A stretch of 16,957 nt of DNA from Anaerolineaceae bacterium (GTDB taxonomy: Bacteria; Chloroflexota; Anaerolineae; Anaerolineales; Anaerolineaceae), in assembly GCA_021107195.1 (NCBI GenBank), contig JAIOTF010000051.1, positions 1 through 16,957 on the forward strand, in the 5' to 3' direction. A program made the translations under genes and the position numbers. Within the stretch, counting starts at the first letter, position 1. The number at the start of each line of letters is the position of its first letter. Below are positions 1 to 8,460 of the stretch, in pieces. The notes below the pieces were generated by a model, which was given only the letters and a program-made list of their open reading frames with translations, did not search any database and was not told where the DNA came from.

Positions 1-249
1 CTGCAGGGAATGCGGGTAGAGGAACACAATTCGGTCAATATGGGGTTTAATGATATCTATCTACAGTACGTGGAGGCATATTCCTATATTTTCCCGGAGA
101 ATGCCCTGAAAATGGTGACGGCATTGCAAGAAGAAGATTGCTCCGCGCTTGCCGGTGTAAGTTCTTATCAGGTTTGTTTGCCAGCATCCCCAGGCCAAAG
201 CGACCTGGATGCTGTCAGCCGCTTGATGAATGAAATTGTGTCCAATTAA
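1..249 (+). CDS. C-terminal end of an unidentified protein (cut by window start)
   Basis: The frame is open from base 1 to TAA at 247-249, so this is the last 82 codons of a longer gene. The first ATG inside it, at 10, is probably internal. I do not recognise the family. The visible part is soluble, has no membrane segment, and ends in the stretch LPASPGQSDLDAVSRLMNEI. That pattern of Leu-Pro, a turn, then an acidic amphipathic helix faintly resembles the C-terminus of DegT/DnrJ-type sugar aminotransferases. This is a weak guess, encouraged mainly by the glycan genes downstream. The stop codon shares one base with the flippase start (TAATG), which suggests one operon with translational coupling. 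Confidence 0.55.
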   Translation: MQGMRVEEHNSVNMGFNDIYLQYVEAYSYIFPENALKMVTALQEEDCSALAGVSSYQVCLPASPGQSDLDAVSRLMNEIVSN

Positions 250-1547
250 TGGCCGTATCAATGAGAGAGTTCATGTTAAAGTTCATGATTGACAAACAGG
301 CAACTTTGAAGAAGGTATGGAATGGCGAAGATTCACTGCTCGTCAATTCCTTTTTCCTCTTTGGCATCCTCGTTGTCTCATCCGGTTTCGGCTTTTTAGT
401 CTGGCTTGCTGCTACCCGCTTGTATCTGCCTGACGAAGTGGGTCTGGCAACGACTGTCATTTCTACCTCCCAACTGCTTACCGGACTGGCCGGTCTGGGG
501 CTTGGTATGGGCTTGATCAAATTCCTTCCTGCTGCCGGTCATCCCGCGCGTATGGTCAACACCGCGCTCATCTTCACGATCGGGGTTTCGATTCTGGCCG
601 GTCTGGTCTATATACTTGGTGCACCTGTCTGGTCGCCTTCCATGGCTTCCCTGACCACGCGCCGGGAGTTTCTCCTCGGTTTCTTGCTATGTGCTCCCGT
701 TTTTGGTGCCTATTCACTGATCCAGATGGTCTTTCAGGCCTTGCGCCAGAGCAAATATGGCTTCTGGATGGTGGTTATCACCAATCTGCTGCGTTTACTG
801 CTGACCATCGTTCTCGCCTCCTGGGGAGCCGTGGGCATTATTGGGGCGATGGTTGCCGCTATGTTCTTCTCGGTGTTGGTTGGGCTGTTTGTCTTCTTGC
901 CCAAAGTGCTGCCTGGGTATGGCTTCGGCGCAGTTTGGTATTTTCCACACCTTAAGCAATTGATTCCCTTTTCCTTTGGTGTGCATCTGGCCTTTCAGGT
1001 CTATCAGGTGCCGCTCTTGTTGACCCCTTTGCTGGTGATGGAATACCTCGGCCCGGCTTACAGCGCCAATGCCTATATCGCCTGGATGCTGGGATCGCTG
1101 ATTTTCAGTGCCGGGCAGGCCATTGCCGGCTCGGCCTATGCCGAAGGATCGCATGATATGCTGCGCTTCGCGCCTGTCTTCAAACGCTCGCTGCGCCTCA
1201 GCTTTTGGATCACCTGTACTTTTGCTTTGTTGTTTGGTGTGAGTGCGCCGTGGGTGCTGGCTATTTTTGGTGCAGCCTACCAATATGCAGTACCTTTGCT
1301 GGTCTGGATGGCCTTTGCTGCACCGTTTGTTTCTTTGAATAGAGTCTTCTTCACCCGCATGCAGGTCAACCATGATTTAAAAAAGTTGATCACATTGTCT
1401 GTCCTGTCTACCGTCACGTATCTGTTGGTATTCTTCCTGCTGATTGCGCAGTGGGGGTTCAAGACAGTGAGTATCGGCTGGTTGTTGTCACAACTCATCG
1501 TTTTCGTCTTTTGCTTTGGCGATGACTGGAAGCACAGGGCGGCATGA
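249..1547 (+). CDS. Polysaccharide flippase, Wzx/MOP-superfamily membrane protein
   Basis: A 432-aa protein that is almost entirely hydrophobic helices, enough for about 12 membrane segments, which is the usual length and layout of O-antigen/polysaccharide flippases (MOP superfamily). The first helix region (about residues 35-90) has the typical run: an FFLFG..VVSSGFGFLVW helix, then RLYLPDEVGLATTVIS and a glycine-rich LTGLAGLGLGMGLIKFLP. The likely role is flipping lipid-linked glycans across the cytoplasmic membrane; the substrate cannot be read from sequence. The gene overlaps the previous stop by 1 base and its own stop overlaps the DUF1616 start by 4 bases (ATGA). The start is uncertain: ATG at 249 is coupled to the upstream gene, but ATG at 273 has a better ribosome binding site (GAGAGAG just upstream). 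Confidence 0.85.
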   Translation: MAVSMREFMLKFMIDKQATLKKVWNGEDSLLVNSFFLFGILVVSSGFGFLVWLAATRLYLPDEVGLATTVISTSQLLTGLAGLGLGMGLIKFLPAAGHPARMVNTALIFTIGVSILAGLVYILGAPVWSPSMASLTTRREFLLGFLLCAPVFGAYSLIQMVFQALRQSKYGFWMVVITNLLRLLLTIVLASWGAVGIIGAMVAAMFFSVLVGLFVFLPKVLPGYGFGAVWYFPHLKQLIPFSFGVHLAFQVYQVPLLLTPLLVMEYLGPAYSANAYIAWMLGSLIFSAGQAIAGSAYAEGSHDMLRFAPVFKRSLRLSFWITCTFALLFGVSAPWVLAIFGAAYQYAVPLLVWMAFAAPFVSLNRVFFTRMQVNHDLKKLITLSVLSTVTYLLVFFLLIAQWGFKTVSIGWLLSQLIVFVFCFGDDWKHRAA

Positions 1548-2338
1548 AAAAGCCCAGGCAATCTTCCCGATTGGGCAATAATGCTGATGTCATCATTTTG
1601 GCGGTGCTTTTGCTGACCCTGTTTGCATCCCTGTATTGGAATATCGGCTGGCTGGAGTCGGCCGTTGGTGTTTTGTTGGCCTTTATCATACCGGGTTGGC
1701 TTTTTGTCCGCCTTTTGTTTGGCGAGCGACCGTTTGAGTTGGAGGTTGAAGTTCTTCTGATCCTCTTTATCAGCGTGTTTTTGATCAGCCTGGAAGTGCT
1801 GCTCCTCATTTATTTCAATATCGCAATTTCCAAAGAACTGTTCCAATTGATGGCGGCCATCACAGATTGTTTGCTGTTGCTGATCCTGAAGATTAAAAAT
1901 CGCAGATCGTTGCAGAGCACTACCGTTCCCAGGCGCATCAACTGGCCGTCTTTGTTGGCGGCGGTGCTTGTCCCACTGGTGTTGTTTGCATTTGGCTTGT
2001 GGCATATTCATGAGACACGGGAAAGTTTTACCGAGCTATATGTCGCCTCAGACGGCGTCTCCGCAGATGAACCACTGAACCTGATCGTTGAAAGCCATGA
2101 AGAGCATATTCAGTTTTTCACCCTCGTTTGTCAGGCACAGGAGGGCGAACGGTTGATCCTGGGGAACTTCGAGCTCTCACCGGGACAGCAGCAGCGCATC
2201 ACGATTGCGTATAGTTACAATATGCAGCCTGATGTAAAACTGAAGATCGCCCTCGACCAGCACAAGGGCGCTGCCGGCTACCGCTGGATTGAGATCCCCG
2301 GTGATGCTTGCGATCAGCTACAGGTCGAGTTCGAATGA
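1544..2338 (+). CDS. DUF1616-family membrane protein
   Basis: A 264-aa protein with about five hydrophobic helices (roughly residues 15-31, 35-58, 66-90, 98-116, 135-153), followed by a ~105-residue C-terminal domain that should lie outside the membrane. The C-terminal domain starts with ESFTELYVASDGVSADEPLNLIVESHEEHIQ-type sequence. The ‘TELY’ strand followed by a plea for extracytoplasmic beta structure and a conserved H/E segment is how DUF1616 proteins read, both in archaea and in bacteria where they sit in cell-surface glycan loci. The biochemical role is unknown. It overlaps the flippase stop by 4 bases and is followed by a 163-bp non-coding gap. It may interact with the flippase or the GT-C-like protein; that is inferred from position only. 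Confidence 0.7.
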   Translation: MKKPRQSSRLGNNADVIILAVLLLTLFASLYWNIGWLESAVGVLLAFIIPGWLFVRLLFGERPFELEVEVLLILFISVFLISLEVLLLIYFNIAISKELFQLMAAITDCLLLLILKIKNRRSLQSTTVPRRINWPSLLAAVLVPLVLFAFGLWHIHETRESFTELYVASDGVSADEPLNLIVESHEEHIQFFTLVCQAQEGERLILGNFELSPGQQQRITIAYSYNMQPDVKLKIALDQHKGAAGYRWIEIPGDACDQLQVEFE

Positions 2339-2377
2339 GTGTCGTCAGCAATTCTCATTACGATGGATATAGCGCTG

Positions 2378-2405
2378 TTGTAGGTACGACTGCAGTCGTT
2401 ATAAG
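2378..2405 (+). promoter_or_regulatory. Candidate internal promoter with palindromic operator in its spacer
   Basis: The 163-bp gap before the glycosyltransferase contains TTGTAG (2378-2383) and TATAAG (2400-2405), 16 bp apart. The perfect 14-bp palindrome ACGACTGCAGTCGT (2386-2399) fills almost the whole spacer. A second, partly overlapping stem can form between 2394-2402 and 2412-2420 (9 pairs, one G-T). There is no T-run, so it is not a normal terminator. I infer a promoter for the glycosyltransferase and downstream genes that could be blocked by a dimeric repressor. The -35 matches consensus only in part. Confidence 0.4.
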
Positions 2406-2501
2406 CCTATGATAACGATTAAAACCGTTGCTGCAAAGCAAGATTGAGAATTGCCAGAGTGTAGTTATTATTATGTACAGAATTTGAGGATTACTGGCGA
2501 G

Positions 2502-3413
2502 ATGCAGTACATTTTGTTGACCCCCATCAAGAATGAAGAGCAGTACCTGCCGCTTTTGGCAGACATGCTTCTTCAACAGACGGTGCAGCCAGTCTTGTGG
2601 CTGATCGTCAATGATGCCAGCACCGATCAAAGCCCGGCGATCATTGACCGGCTGCAGGCGCAGCATTCGTGGGTGTTCAGCATATCCTTGCCTTATGAGC
2701 CGGGGGGGCTGGGCCTGCACTATGCGCGGGTGGTTAACCACGGTTTCACTTTGCTCCAGGCAGAGGCGGAGCGGATTAAGATTGATTATCAGCTGATTGG
2801 CAAAGTCGATGCCGATGTGATCTTTGATGCCAATTGCTTCCCGGCCTTGCTGACGGAGTTTGCAGCGGATGAACATCTGGGCATCGCCAGCCCGAGTCTC
2901 ACAAATATGGATATTGGAGAAGATGGCGAAATGCGGCCTGCTAAAAAAGAAGTAGTGCTGGCTGACCACCCCACGGATGGCATCCGCCTTTTCCGCCGGG
3001 CGTGTTTTGAGCAGATTGGCGGCAGCCCTGTGGTGAGAGCACCGGAAACCGTAGCTGAGGCCAAAGCCGCCCTGCGCGGCTGGAAGCTGCGCCGCTTTGC
3101 TCATATTGAAGCCTACCACCGGCGTAAAGCACACAGCGCCACCCCCATCTGGTCCCGCTGGGAAATGGCTGGTTCAGAGCAGTACTATCTGGGCTATCAT
3201 CCCTTACTGGTGATGGGACATGCTGTTTATGAATTGTTCTTCAGATCACCAAAATACTTGTTCCTCGCACACCTTGCTGGGTATTTCAAAGCTGCCTTGC
3301 GCAAAGAGGAAAAGATTGAGGACGCAGAGATTCGCGCGTATTTTGGGCGGCAAAGGCTGAAAGAGGTCTGGTCGCAGCTTCCTTTGTTATTGAGACAGGC
3401 AGTCCACCGATGA
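2502..3413 (+). CDS. Family 2 glycosyltransferase (GT-A fold)
   Basis: A 303-aa cytoplasmic glycosyltransferase. The N-terminus YILLTPIKNEEQYLP is the classic GT2 first strand with the NE motif, followed by VNDASTD at about 36-42 (nucleotide-binding aspartate) and VDADV at 102-106, the DxD motif that coordinates metal and nucleotide-sugar. After the catalytic half comes a region with a TDGIRLFRRACFEQIGG acceptor-side segment and a hydrophobic patch (about 228-262) that may lie on the membrane. The frame extends upstream to a TTG at 2451, but the GT2 fold begins directly at ATG 2502, with GAGGA some 11 bases upstream, so I use 2502. It probably adds a sugar to a lipid-linked glycan. Its stop overlaps the next start by 4 bases. 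Donor and acceptor are unknown. Confidence 0.85.
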   Translation: MQYILLTPIKNEEQYLPLLADMLLQQTVQPVLWLIVNDASTDQSPAIIDRLQAQHSWVFSISLPYEPGGLGLHYARVVNHGFTLLQAEAERIKIDYQLIGKVDADVIFDANCFPALLTEFAADEHLGIASPSLTNMDIGEDGEMRPAKKEVVLADHPTDGIRLFRRACFEQIGGSPVVRAPETVAEAKAALRGWKLRRFAHIEAYHRRKAHSATPIWSRWEMAGSEQYYLGYHPLLVMGHAVYELFFRSPKYLFLAHLAGYFKAALRKEEKIEDAEIRAYFGRQRLKEVWSQLPLLLRQAVHR

Positions 3414-5344
3414 AAACAGAAACAGCCAGGCAGAAACGATTTTTCCTCTTTCGTAAACCGGATATCTTTCTGGCTGTTTTGGGTGTGGTCACGGGCACGG
3501 CCGAAATCTTTGTCAGTAACTACTTCCATCTGAACAGGGCCTATTTCGGCTACACCATCCTCGCCGCTTGTCTTTTCTATCTGGCCTCCTATCGGGTGTT
3601 TGCCTCAGTCCAGGATGAAGAGCCAACTGACCTTCGAAATCAGAGTGCGTTCGTTTTTATCCTGTTCTCTTGCCTTTCCCTGGCATTTTTGCTGGTCTCT
3701 GTGCTATTATTGCGTGCCTCCAACAGTTATCTGCGTGGCATCGATTACATCAGCCTTTTCCTGGGGGCGGTTGTTTTCACTGTGGTGCAAATCGTCTTTT
3801 TTGATACCTCTGCCGTGTGGAAACAGCGTCTCATCCTCGGCCAGATTCTTCTCTTGGGTATTGGATTCAAAGCCAGCGGCTTCTTCCAGTATCCAACTCT
3901 GATGGGCAATGATCCCTTTTATCATCTCGACCTGATTGAACGGTTCATTGATACCCGCCAATTCCCGCAAGGTGAAGCGTACAGCTCATTCCCTTTGTTC
4001 CATGTGCTCGTCACGGTATTTAGTCTGCTCAGTTCCCTGGATTTGAAATCCAGCTTTTTCATTATCAGCGTTATGCAGTCTCTGTCTTTGCTCTCGGTCT
4101 TCCTCATCGGCAAGGTGCTCTTTGACCAGAAAACGGGCCTGCTGGCTTTCCTTTTCCTCTCTTTGAGTGATTATCAGCTTCAATGGGGCATTCAGATCAT
4201 TCCCATGACGGTTGGCATCATTGTCTTTGCCTTGCTCCTGATGAGCGTGGTTTTACGAAACCGCTATCGAAAGCGCTTCCGTACTACGTGGACTGTCATT
4301 CTGATCCTTTTGATCGTGGTGATGATTTTCATTCATACTCTGTCGACATTGATCCTGGTGCTCTCAGTCATTATCCTGTTCCTGGCTTTTGTCTTTTTTC
4401 AGGATGACCGTAACTTGCAGGGCCGCCTCCAGTTCATTTCGCTGACATTTGTGCTGATTGCCAGCGTGGCACCGGTTGTTCACTGGAGCTACAATGCAAC
4501 AGTGCCCGAGCAGACCTTTTTAGCGAGGGTGGTATTGACCGTCAGGATGTCGCTTCGTGAAGCATATCTGGGCGATGTGCAGATGGTCTCCGGGGCGGGA
4601 TTTTTGTCAGAATGGCAGGTCTTTCTGGGCGATCTGGGATGGGTGATGCTGCTCCTCTTGACTGTGGTTGGCATTTTGGGCTGCCTGCGCCTGTTTTCCA
4701 AACAGGCCACCATCATGGCACTCATTGTTTTAACCTGCGTGTTGATCTTCACTACCTATGGTGGGGCATTTATTGGCTTACGGCAGATTCTGCCCGCCAG
4801 GTGGATTTCTTTTCTCTACATCCCCGCCTGTATTTTTAGTGCGTTCGGGATCAAACAATTGCTTTGTTTCAATTCTCCACGGTCGGATCGTGCCCTTGTG
4901 CAATTTTTCAAAAAAAGCTGGCTGGCACTTCTCGTCATCCTGACTGTTGGCGCGATGACGACCTCGCCGCTGCGTTCCATGCCTGATAGCCCGCTTTACC
5001 TTGAAGAGTTAAGCATCCGTCCGGGATTCTATAATGCCGAGGTTACAGGAAGGGATCAAGCCCTTGCCCGGCAGCAGGCAGGGCAGATTGCCGCCAGTAG
5101 CAAGACTGGCAGATATTTGAAGGATATTTCGGAGGTTGACCCCCGTGAAGCAGATACTTATCAGGACTCTGCCTTTATCCTGGTGCGTCAATTTGACCTG
5201 CGTAACGGTTTTTTTATTCCCTATCCCGATTATCAGGTCAGTGATTATGTCCTGCCCACAAAAGAATTTGACGACTATTTGACAAATTCCTGCTGGCGAA
5301 GCTATGATAACGGCGAAGTCTTCCTGTATACTGTGGAAGAATAA
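3410..5344 (+). CDS. Large polytopic membrane protein, probable GT-C-fold glycosyltransferase
   Basis: A 644-aa protein with roughly 13 hydrophobic helices up to about residue 520 and a ~120-residue soluble C-terminal tail. After the fifth helix the loop reads MGNDPFYHLDLIERF (about residues 165-179). An acidic residue followed by an aromatic-His pair in an external loop, next to an amphipathic helix, is where GT-C enzymes (STT3/AglB, PMT, ArnT types) carry their catalytic Asp; here D168 is the candidate. GT-C enzymes use polyprenyl-phosphate sugars on the outer face of the membrane, so this protein could transfer the glycan made by the neighbouring genes. The assignment is by architecture only; I cannot name the family. 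Start ATG overlaps the GT2 stop (ATGA), implying coupled translation. Confidence 0.6.
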   Translation: MKTETARQKRFFLFRKPDIFLAVLGVVTGTAEIFVSNYFHLNRAYFGYTILAACLFYLASYRVFASVQDEEPTDLRNQSAFVFILFSCLSLAFLLVSVLLLRASNSYLRGIDYISLFLGAVVFTVVQIVFFDTSAVWKQRLILGQILLLGIGFKASGFFQYPTLMGNDPFYHLDLIERFIDTRQFPQGEAYSSFPLFHVLVTVFSLLSSLDLKSSFFIISVMQSLSLLSVFLIGKVLFDQKTGLLAFLFLSLSDYQLQWGIQIIPMTVGIIVFALLLMSVVLRNRYRKRFRTTWTVILILLIVVMIFIHTLSTLILVLSVIILFLAFVFFQDDRNLQGRLQFISLTFVLIASVAPVVHWSYNATVPEQTFLARVVLTVRMSLREAYLGDVQMVSGAGFLSEWQVFLGDLGWVMLLLLTVVGILGCLRLFSKQATIMALIVLTCVLIFTTYGGAFIGLRQILPARWISFLYIPACIFSAFGIKQLLCFNSPRSDRALVQFFKKSWLALLVILTVGAMTTSPLRSMPDSPLYLEELSIRPGFYNAEVTGRDQALARQQAGQIAASSKTGRYLKDISEVDPREADTYQDSAFILVRQFDLRNGFFIPYPDYQVSDYVLPTKEFDDYLTNSCWRSYDNGEVFLYTVEE

Positions 5345-5384
5345 TCCACATCAATTCTGAAGAGCCCCGAGAGGTTGAACGTTG

Positions 5385-6899
5385 ATGAAACGCGTCGCAG
5401 GAAAAAATAGAACAGGCCAGGCCCAGCCCGGTGAGTTGACAGGGGCCTTCCCGACCGCCTTTCTATACCTTGTCAGCATCTCGCTGGGAGAACTCCTGAC
5501 CGCGGGCGATGAGCCCCTCGCCGGTTTGGTCCTGCATGGACTGGTTTTGCTGCTCCTCATAGTACAGGGGGCTGCCGCCAAACGCAGAGTGGCGCAGCGG
5601 TTTTATTTTTCTATGGCCCTTGTCCCTCTGATCCGTTTGATGAGCCTTTCTCTCCCCCTTACGGATTATCTTTTTGTCTATTGGTATTTGATCATTGGCA
5701 CACCGTTGTTCCTGGCTGCATTTTTTACTGCCCGCATGGTGGGTCTGAGTATCGATCGTTTGTTGTTCAATCCCCGTCACCTGGGGTTTCAAATCCTGGT
5801 CGCTCTTTCGGGCGTTCTGCTTGGCTATATCGAGTATTTGATCCTGCGTCCACAGCCGCTGGTAGAATCATTCTCTTTCTATCTGATCTGGCAGCCGGCC
5901 CTGATCCTCCTCATCTTCACCGGATTGCTGGAGGAAGTCATCTTTCGTGGTCTGCTCCAGCAGTCTGCCCGGGAATACATCGGACGCTGGGGATTGCTTT
6001 ATGCTTCTCTCTTGTTTGCCGTCATGCACCTCGGTTACAGATCGATGACTGACTTCCTTTTTGTACTCATGGTGGCCCTTTTCTTTGGGCTTGTAGTTAA
6101 TCGCACCCGATCAATCCTCGGCGTGACCCTGGCGCATGGATTGACCAATATTGGTCTCTTCCTTGTTTTTCCCTTCCTTGCTGCTGCCCCGTACCAGATG
6201 CCAGACTGGCTGCCGATGCCCCCGCCAGTCACCGTTGTCGTCACAGTCCCTTTGCCAACCCCAACAAACACTTCTCAGCCAACATTCACCTGGACGCCAG
6301 AGCCAACCTTGACCGCCACGCTTTTCCCCGCAGAAAATACACCTCAGTCCACCCTGGTTACGCTGACACCAGCCATGACGCCTCCGGCGCCTGACAGGAC
6401 GCCAATTGCACAAATCCCATTCTTCCCCTTCCCGGAAACATTCCCCCAGGCAAATGTGCAGGTGCCCAACGACTATCTGATCATGGTCGATGATGGTGAT
6501 CCTGGTTTCCTGCGCACTGGGGGAACTACGTGGTTGTCGGTCAATGGCATAGGGGAGGATCTGGTCTGGGCTTCTCCTGTAGCAGGTGAGGCAGATGCGG
6601 TGGTGGAATGGCGGCCTGACCTGCCCGCAGCCGGGCGCTACGAGGTGCAGGTGTTTTGCCCTGAAGAGTTTGCTACCTTCCGCTTTGCCAGGTATGAGAT
6701 TGGCAGTCTGGATGGTTTTATAACGGTACTGGTGGACCAATCCGCTCATCAGGGAAAATGGGCCAGCCTGGGAGTATATTCCTTTGAAGCTGGAGAAATG
6801 GCTTTCTTGCGCCTCGATAACCAGACGACAAGCGAGCCAGGATTGGATGAAGTGATTAGTTTTGACGCCGCTCGCTGGCTGCGAGTCTATTCTCACTAA
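5385..6899 (+). CDS. CPBP (Abi) intramembrane protease fused to a golvesin-like C-terminal domain
   Basis: A 504-aa protein in three parts. Residues 1-270 form about eight membrane helices holding all CPBP/Rce1-like signatures: EEVIFR (E183, E184, R188), FAVMH (H215) and LAHGLTN (H251, N255), so the intramembrane protease site looks intact. Residues about 271-355 are a Pro/Thr-rich stalk. Residues about 357-504 resemble the golvesin C-terminal-like beta domain: VDDGDPGF near the start, WRPDLPAAGRYEVQVF, then VLVDQSAHQGKWASLGVYSFEAGE and a final DEVISFDAARW. The stalk and domain should be outside the cytoplasm, perhaps binding cell-wall or surface polysaccharide. GAGAGG (5369-5374) lies 7 bases before TTG 5382 and 10 before ATG 5385; either could start. 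It ends convergently with the next gene, stops overlapping by 4 bases. Confidence 0.8.
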   Translation: MKRVAGKNRTGQAQPGELTGAFPTAFLYLVSISLGELLTAGDEPLAGLVLHGLVLLLLIVQGAAAKRRVAQRFYFSMALVPLIRLMSLSLPLTDYLFVYWYLIIGTPLFLAAFFTARMVGLSIDRLLFNPRHLGFQILVALSGVLLGYIEYLILRPQPLVESFSFYLIWQPALILLIFTGLLEEVIFRGLLQQSAREYIGRWGLLYASLLFAVMHLGYRSMTDFLFVLMVALFFGLVVNRTRSILGVTLAHGLTNIGLFLVFPFLAAAPYQMPDWLPMPPPVTVVVTVPLPTPTNTSQPTFTWTPEPTLTATLFPAENTPQSTLVTLTPAMTPPAPDRTPIAQIPFFPFPETFPQANVQVPNDYLIMVDDGDPGFLRTGGTTWLSVNGIGEDLVWASPVAGEADAVVEWRPDLPAAGRYEVQVFCPEEFATFRFARYEIGSLDGFITVLVDQSAHQGKWASLGVYSFEAGEMAFLRLDNQTTSEPGLDEVISFDAARWLRVYSH

Positions 6900-8017
6900 G
6901 AAGCCCCACCGCGGTTTTGCTCCCATTCCAGGAACAGGTCATACATCTCTGGCAGCGTGGCCCATTGCACCTGCCCGGTATCCACATATGGGTGAATGCG
7001 CTGTAAAAAGGCCTCCAGCAGGGCGGCATCCAGCGGCTGACCGATGCTCCATGCTAAGTAGTATGTATTGAGTTTGCTTTCATCGACTAGCGACAGGGCT
7101 ATTTCCATCTCAGCCTCGATGGCATCTATATCCTTCATATCAAAATTGCATTTCGTGAACGACTCGGCTGTATTGATTTCTTCCTTCATGCAGATCAGGC
7201 TCCCGCCAGAGGGCAGGATCACCAGTTCGCCATTTGGATTGGGGGCAACCCAGTCCAACCCGCTGCGGGCGCGCCACGGGTGCAGGCGGCCTTCCAGCTC
7301 CGGCGGATACGGTTGGTGGCAGGCAGAAGGACTGGAACATCCCTCGAAATCTTCCGGCCAGTCCTCACGCGGCAGCGATTCCAGAGCATATTTCACGGTG
7401 CCGCTGGTAAATTCATACCCCGCGTCAACTGCTGCATTTACCCAATCGCAATGTGAAACGACCCCGCTTACATGGCGTACCGAGACGCCCAGCTTCTCGA
7501 GTTCCTCGCGCCGCTGGCGCAGCTCGTCTGACATTCGCGGACAGGAATAATTCTTCTGACCGCCCACATCGGCATGCACGCCAATCCCGTGACCGCGTGA
7601 TTCCATTTCCAGCAGTACATTATCGTCCCATCGCAGACATCCCGTGGTGAACTCTTTGCTTTCCAGAGTCAGTTTTGCGCCGTAGGTTTCGAAAAGGCTG
7701 GCAGCCTCGCGCACGATTTCTGCATGCCGGATAAATTTTGTTTCATCATCGCCATCCGCCCAGCCTTCCAGGTGGATCATGATGCCCAGATAGAGCGTGT
7801 CATCCTGCCAGGCAGAATGCTTTGGTGGTTTATTTGGGGAAGCGTTCTCCGTTGGTGGTGGGTGGGGGGCTTCCTGGGAATTATTATCAATCTCATTGGG
7901 CGTTTTGGGGAAAGGCGTAGGAGGGCTTTCTGTGGGCTGCATGGCAGGTATAGTGCAGGCAGCCACAACAAGGAATAGCAAAGCAATCAATAGCACTGAT
8001 TTGATCTTGGGTTGCAT
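6896..8017 (-). CDS. Lipoprotein with NodB-like (polysaccharide deacetylase-type) domain
   Basis: A 373-aa secreted protein. A signal sequence ends in a lipobox (VVAAC, lipidated Cys21), followed by a Pro/Thr/Ser/Asn-rich linker to about residue 70. The remaining ~300 residues read as a divergent beta/alpha-barrel of the NodB/glycoside-hydrolase-57 kind: LGIMIHLEGW (H82), ESRGHGIGVHAD (H143, H148, D150), resembling the GHEIGNH turn of polysaccharide deacetylases, then VSGVVSHCDWVNAAVDAGYEF. The usual NodB Asp-Asp pair is not obvious, so catalytic activity is unproven. The start is supported by GAGAGGAG 6 bases upstream. It stands alone on the minus strand, convergent with the glycan block. 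A role in trimming surface or wall polysaccharide is inferred. Confidence 0.65.
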   Translation of the reverse strand: MQPKIKSVLLIALLFLVVAACTIPAMQPTESPPTPFPKTPNEIDNNSQEAPHPPPTENASPNKPPKHSAWQDDTLYLGIMIHLEGWADGDDETKFIRHAEIVREAASLFETYGAKLTLESKEFTTGCLRWDDNVLLEMESRGHGIGVHADVGGQKNYSCPRMSDELRQRREELEKLGVSVRHVSGVVSHCDWVNAAVDAGYEFTSGTVKYALESLPREDWPEDFEGCSSPSACHQPYPPELEGRLHPWRARSGLDWVAPNPNGELVILPSGGSLICMKEEINTAESFTKCNFDMKDIDAIEAEMEIALSLVDESKLNTYYLAWSIGQPLDAALLEAFLQRIHPYVDTGQVQWATLPEMYDLFLEWEQNRGGAS

Positions 8018-8150
8018 GACACACTCCTCTCGCGGGACATTCTTTCTCCAGGTGCGCTTGTTCGGGAATCAATTATTTTGTTGGTCTGTTTATTACTATA
8101 CACGAAATTATCTTTAACCTGTTTTATGGATAACAGCCGCTCAAATAAAA

Positions 8151-8180
8151 AAAGCCGCCCCAAGTTCTTGGGCGGCTTTT
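8151..8180 (-). terminator. Rho-independent terminator of the 75-aa membrane protein gene
   Basis: A GC-rich hairpin with an inner CCCAA/TTGGG stem and an outer AAAGCCG/CGGCTTT stem, separated by one bulged C. On the minus strand it is followed by seven T residues (A-run at about 8147-8153 on the + strand). It lies 20 bp after the stop of the small gene. The right side also has four T residues, so it may act weakly in the other direction. Confidence 0.85.
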
Positions 8181-8199
8181 GCAATGCTCTATGTAGGAG

Positions 8200-8427
8200 C
8201 TAAAGGATATTGAGTACTTTGGAAATAATGATCAGTAAAAAAGCAATGATCAGCGGGATGATGCCGATATTGAGCGCCTTGCTCAGTTTCTGGGATTTTT
8301 CATTGTCAGACGTGGACGAAAGCTCTTTTTGGATCAACATACCCAACAGGATGATAATGCCAATTGCAGCAAATGAGCCTGCAATGGTTACGGTGGAAAC
8401 AGTGGAAGTGGTAACGGTTGAAATCAT
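8200..8427 (-). CDS. Small two-helix membrane protein, function unknown
   Basis: A 75-aa protein. The first ~14 residues are Ser/Thr/Val-rich (MISTVTTSTVSTVT), followed by helix 1 (about 15-33), a short charged loop (KELSSTSDNEKSQKLSK), and helix 2 (about 52-72). I do not recognise the family. The gene is convincing because it has every expression signal: a near-consensus sigma-70-type promoter (8461-8489), AAGGAAAG a few bases before the ATG, and a strong terminator just after the stop. It is therefore a single-gene transcript, probably well expressed. Possible roles include a small membrane regulator or a toxin-like peptide, but no antitoxin partner is visible. Confidence 0.75.
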   Translation of the reverse strand: MISTVTTSTVSTVTIAGSFAAIGIIILLGMLIQKELSSTSDNEKSQKLSKALNIGIIPLIIAFLLIIISKVLNIL

Positions 8428-8460
8428 AGCTTTCCTTATATTTTTACTCCAATTAAATTC

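Noticed and set aside
795..2011. Long minus-strand ORFs opposite the flippase and DUF1616 genes
   Set aside because: Gln/His/Arg-rich translations that mirror hydrophobic codons of the real genes; no motifs or ribosome binding sites.
2451..2501. Longer glycosyltransferase start at TTG 2451
   Set aside because: The extra residues add nothing to the GT2 fold, no ribosome binding site supports it, and ATG 2502 starts exactly at the first conserved strand.
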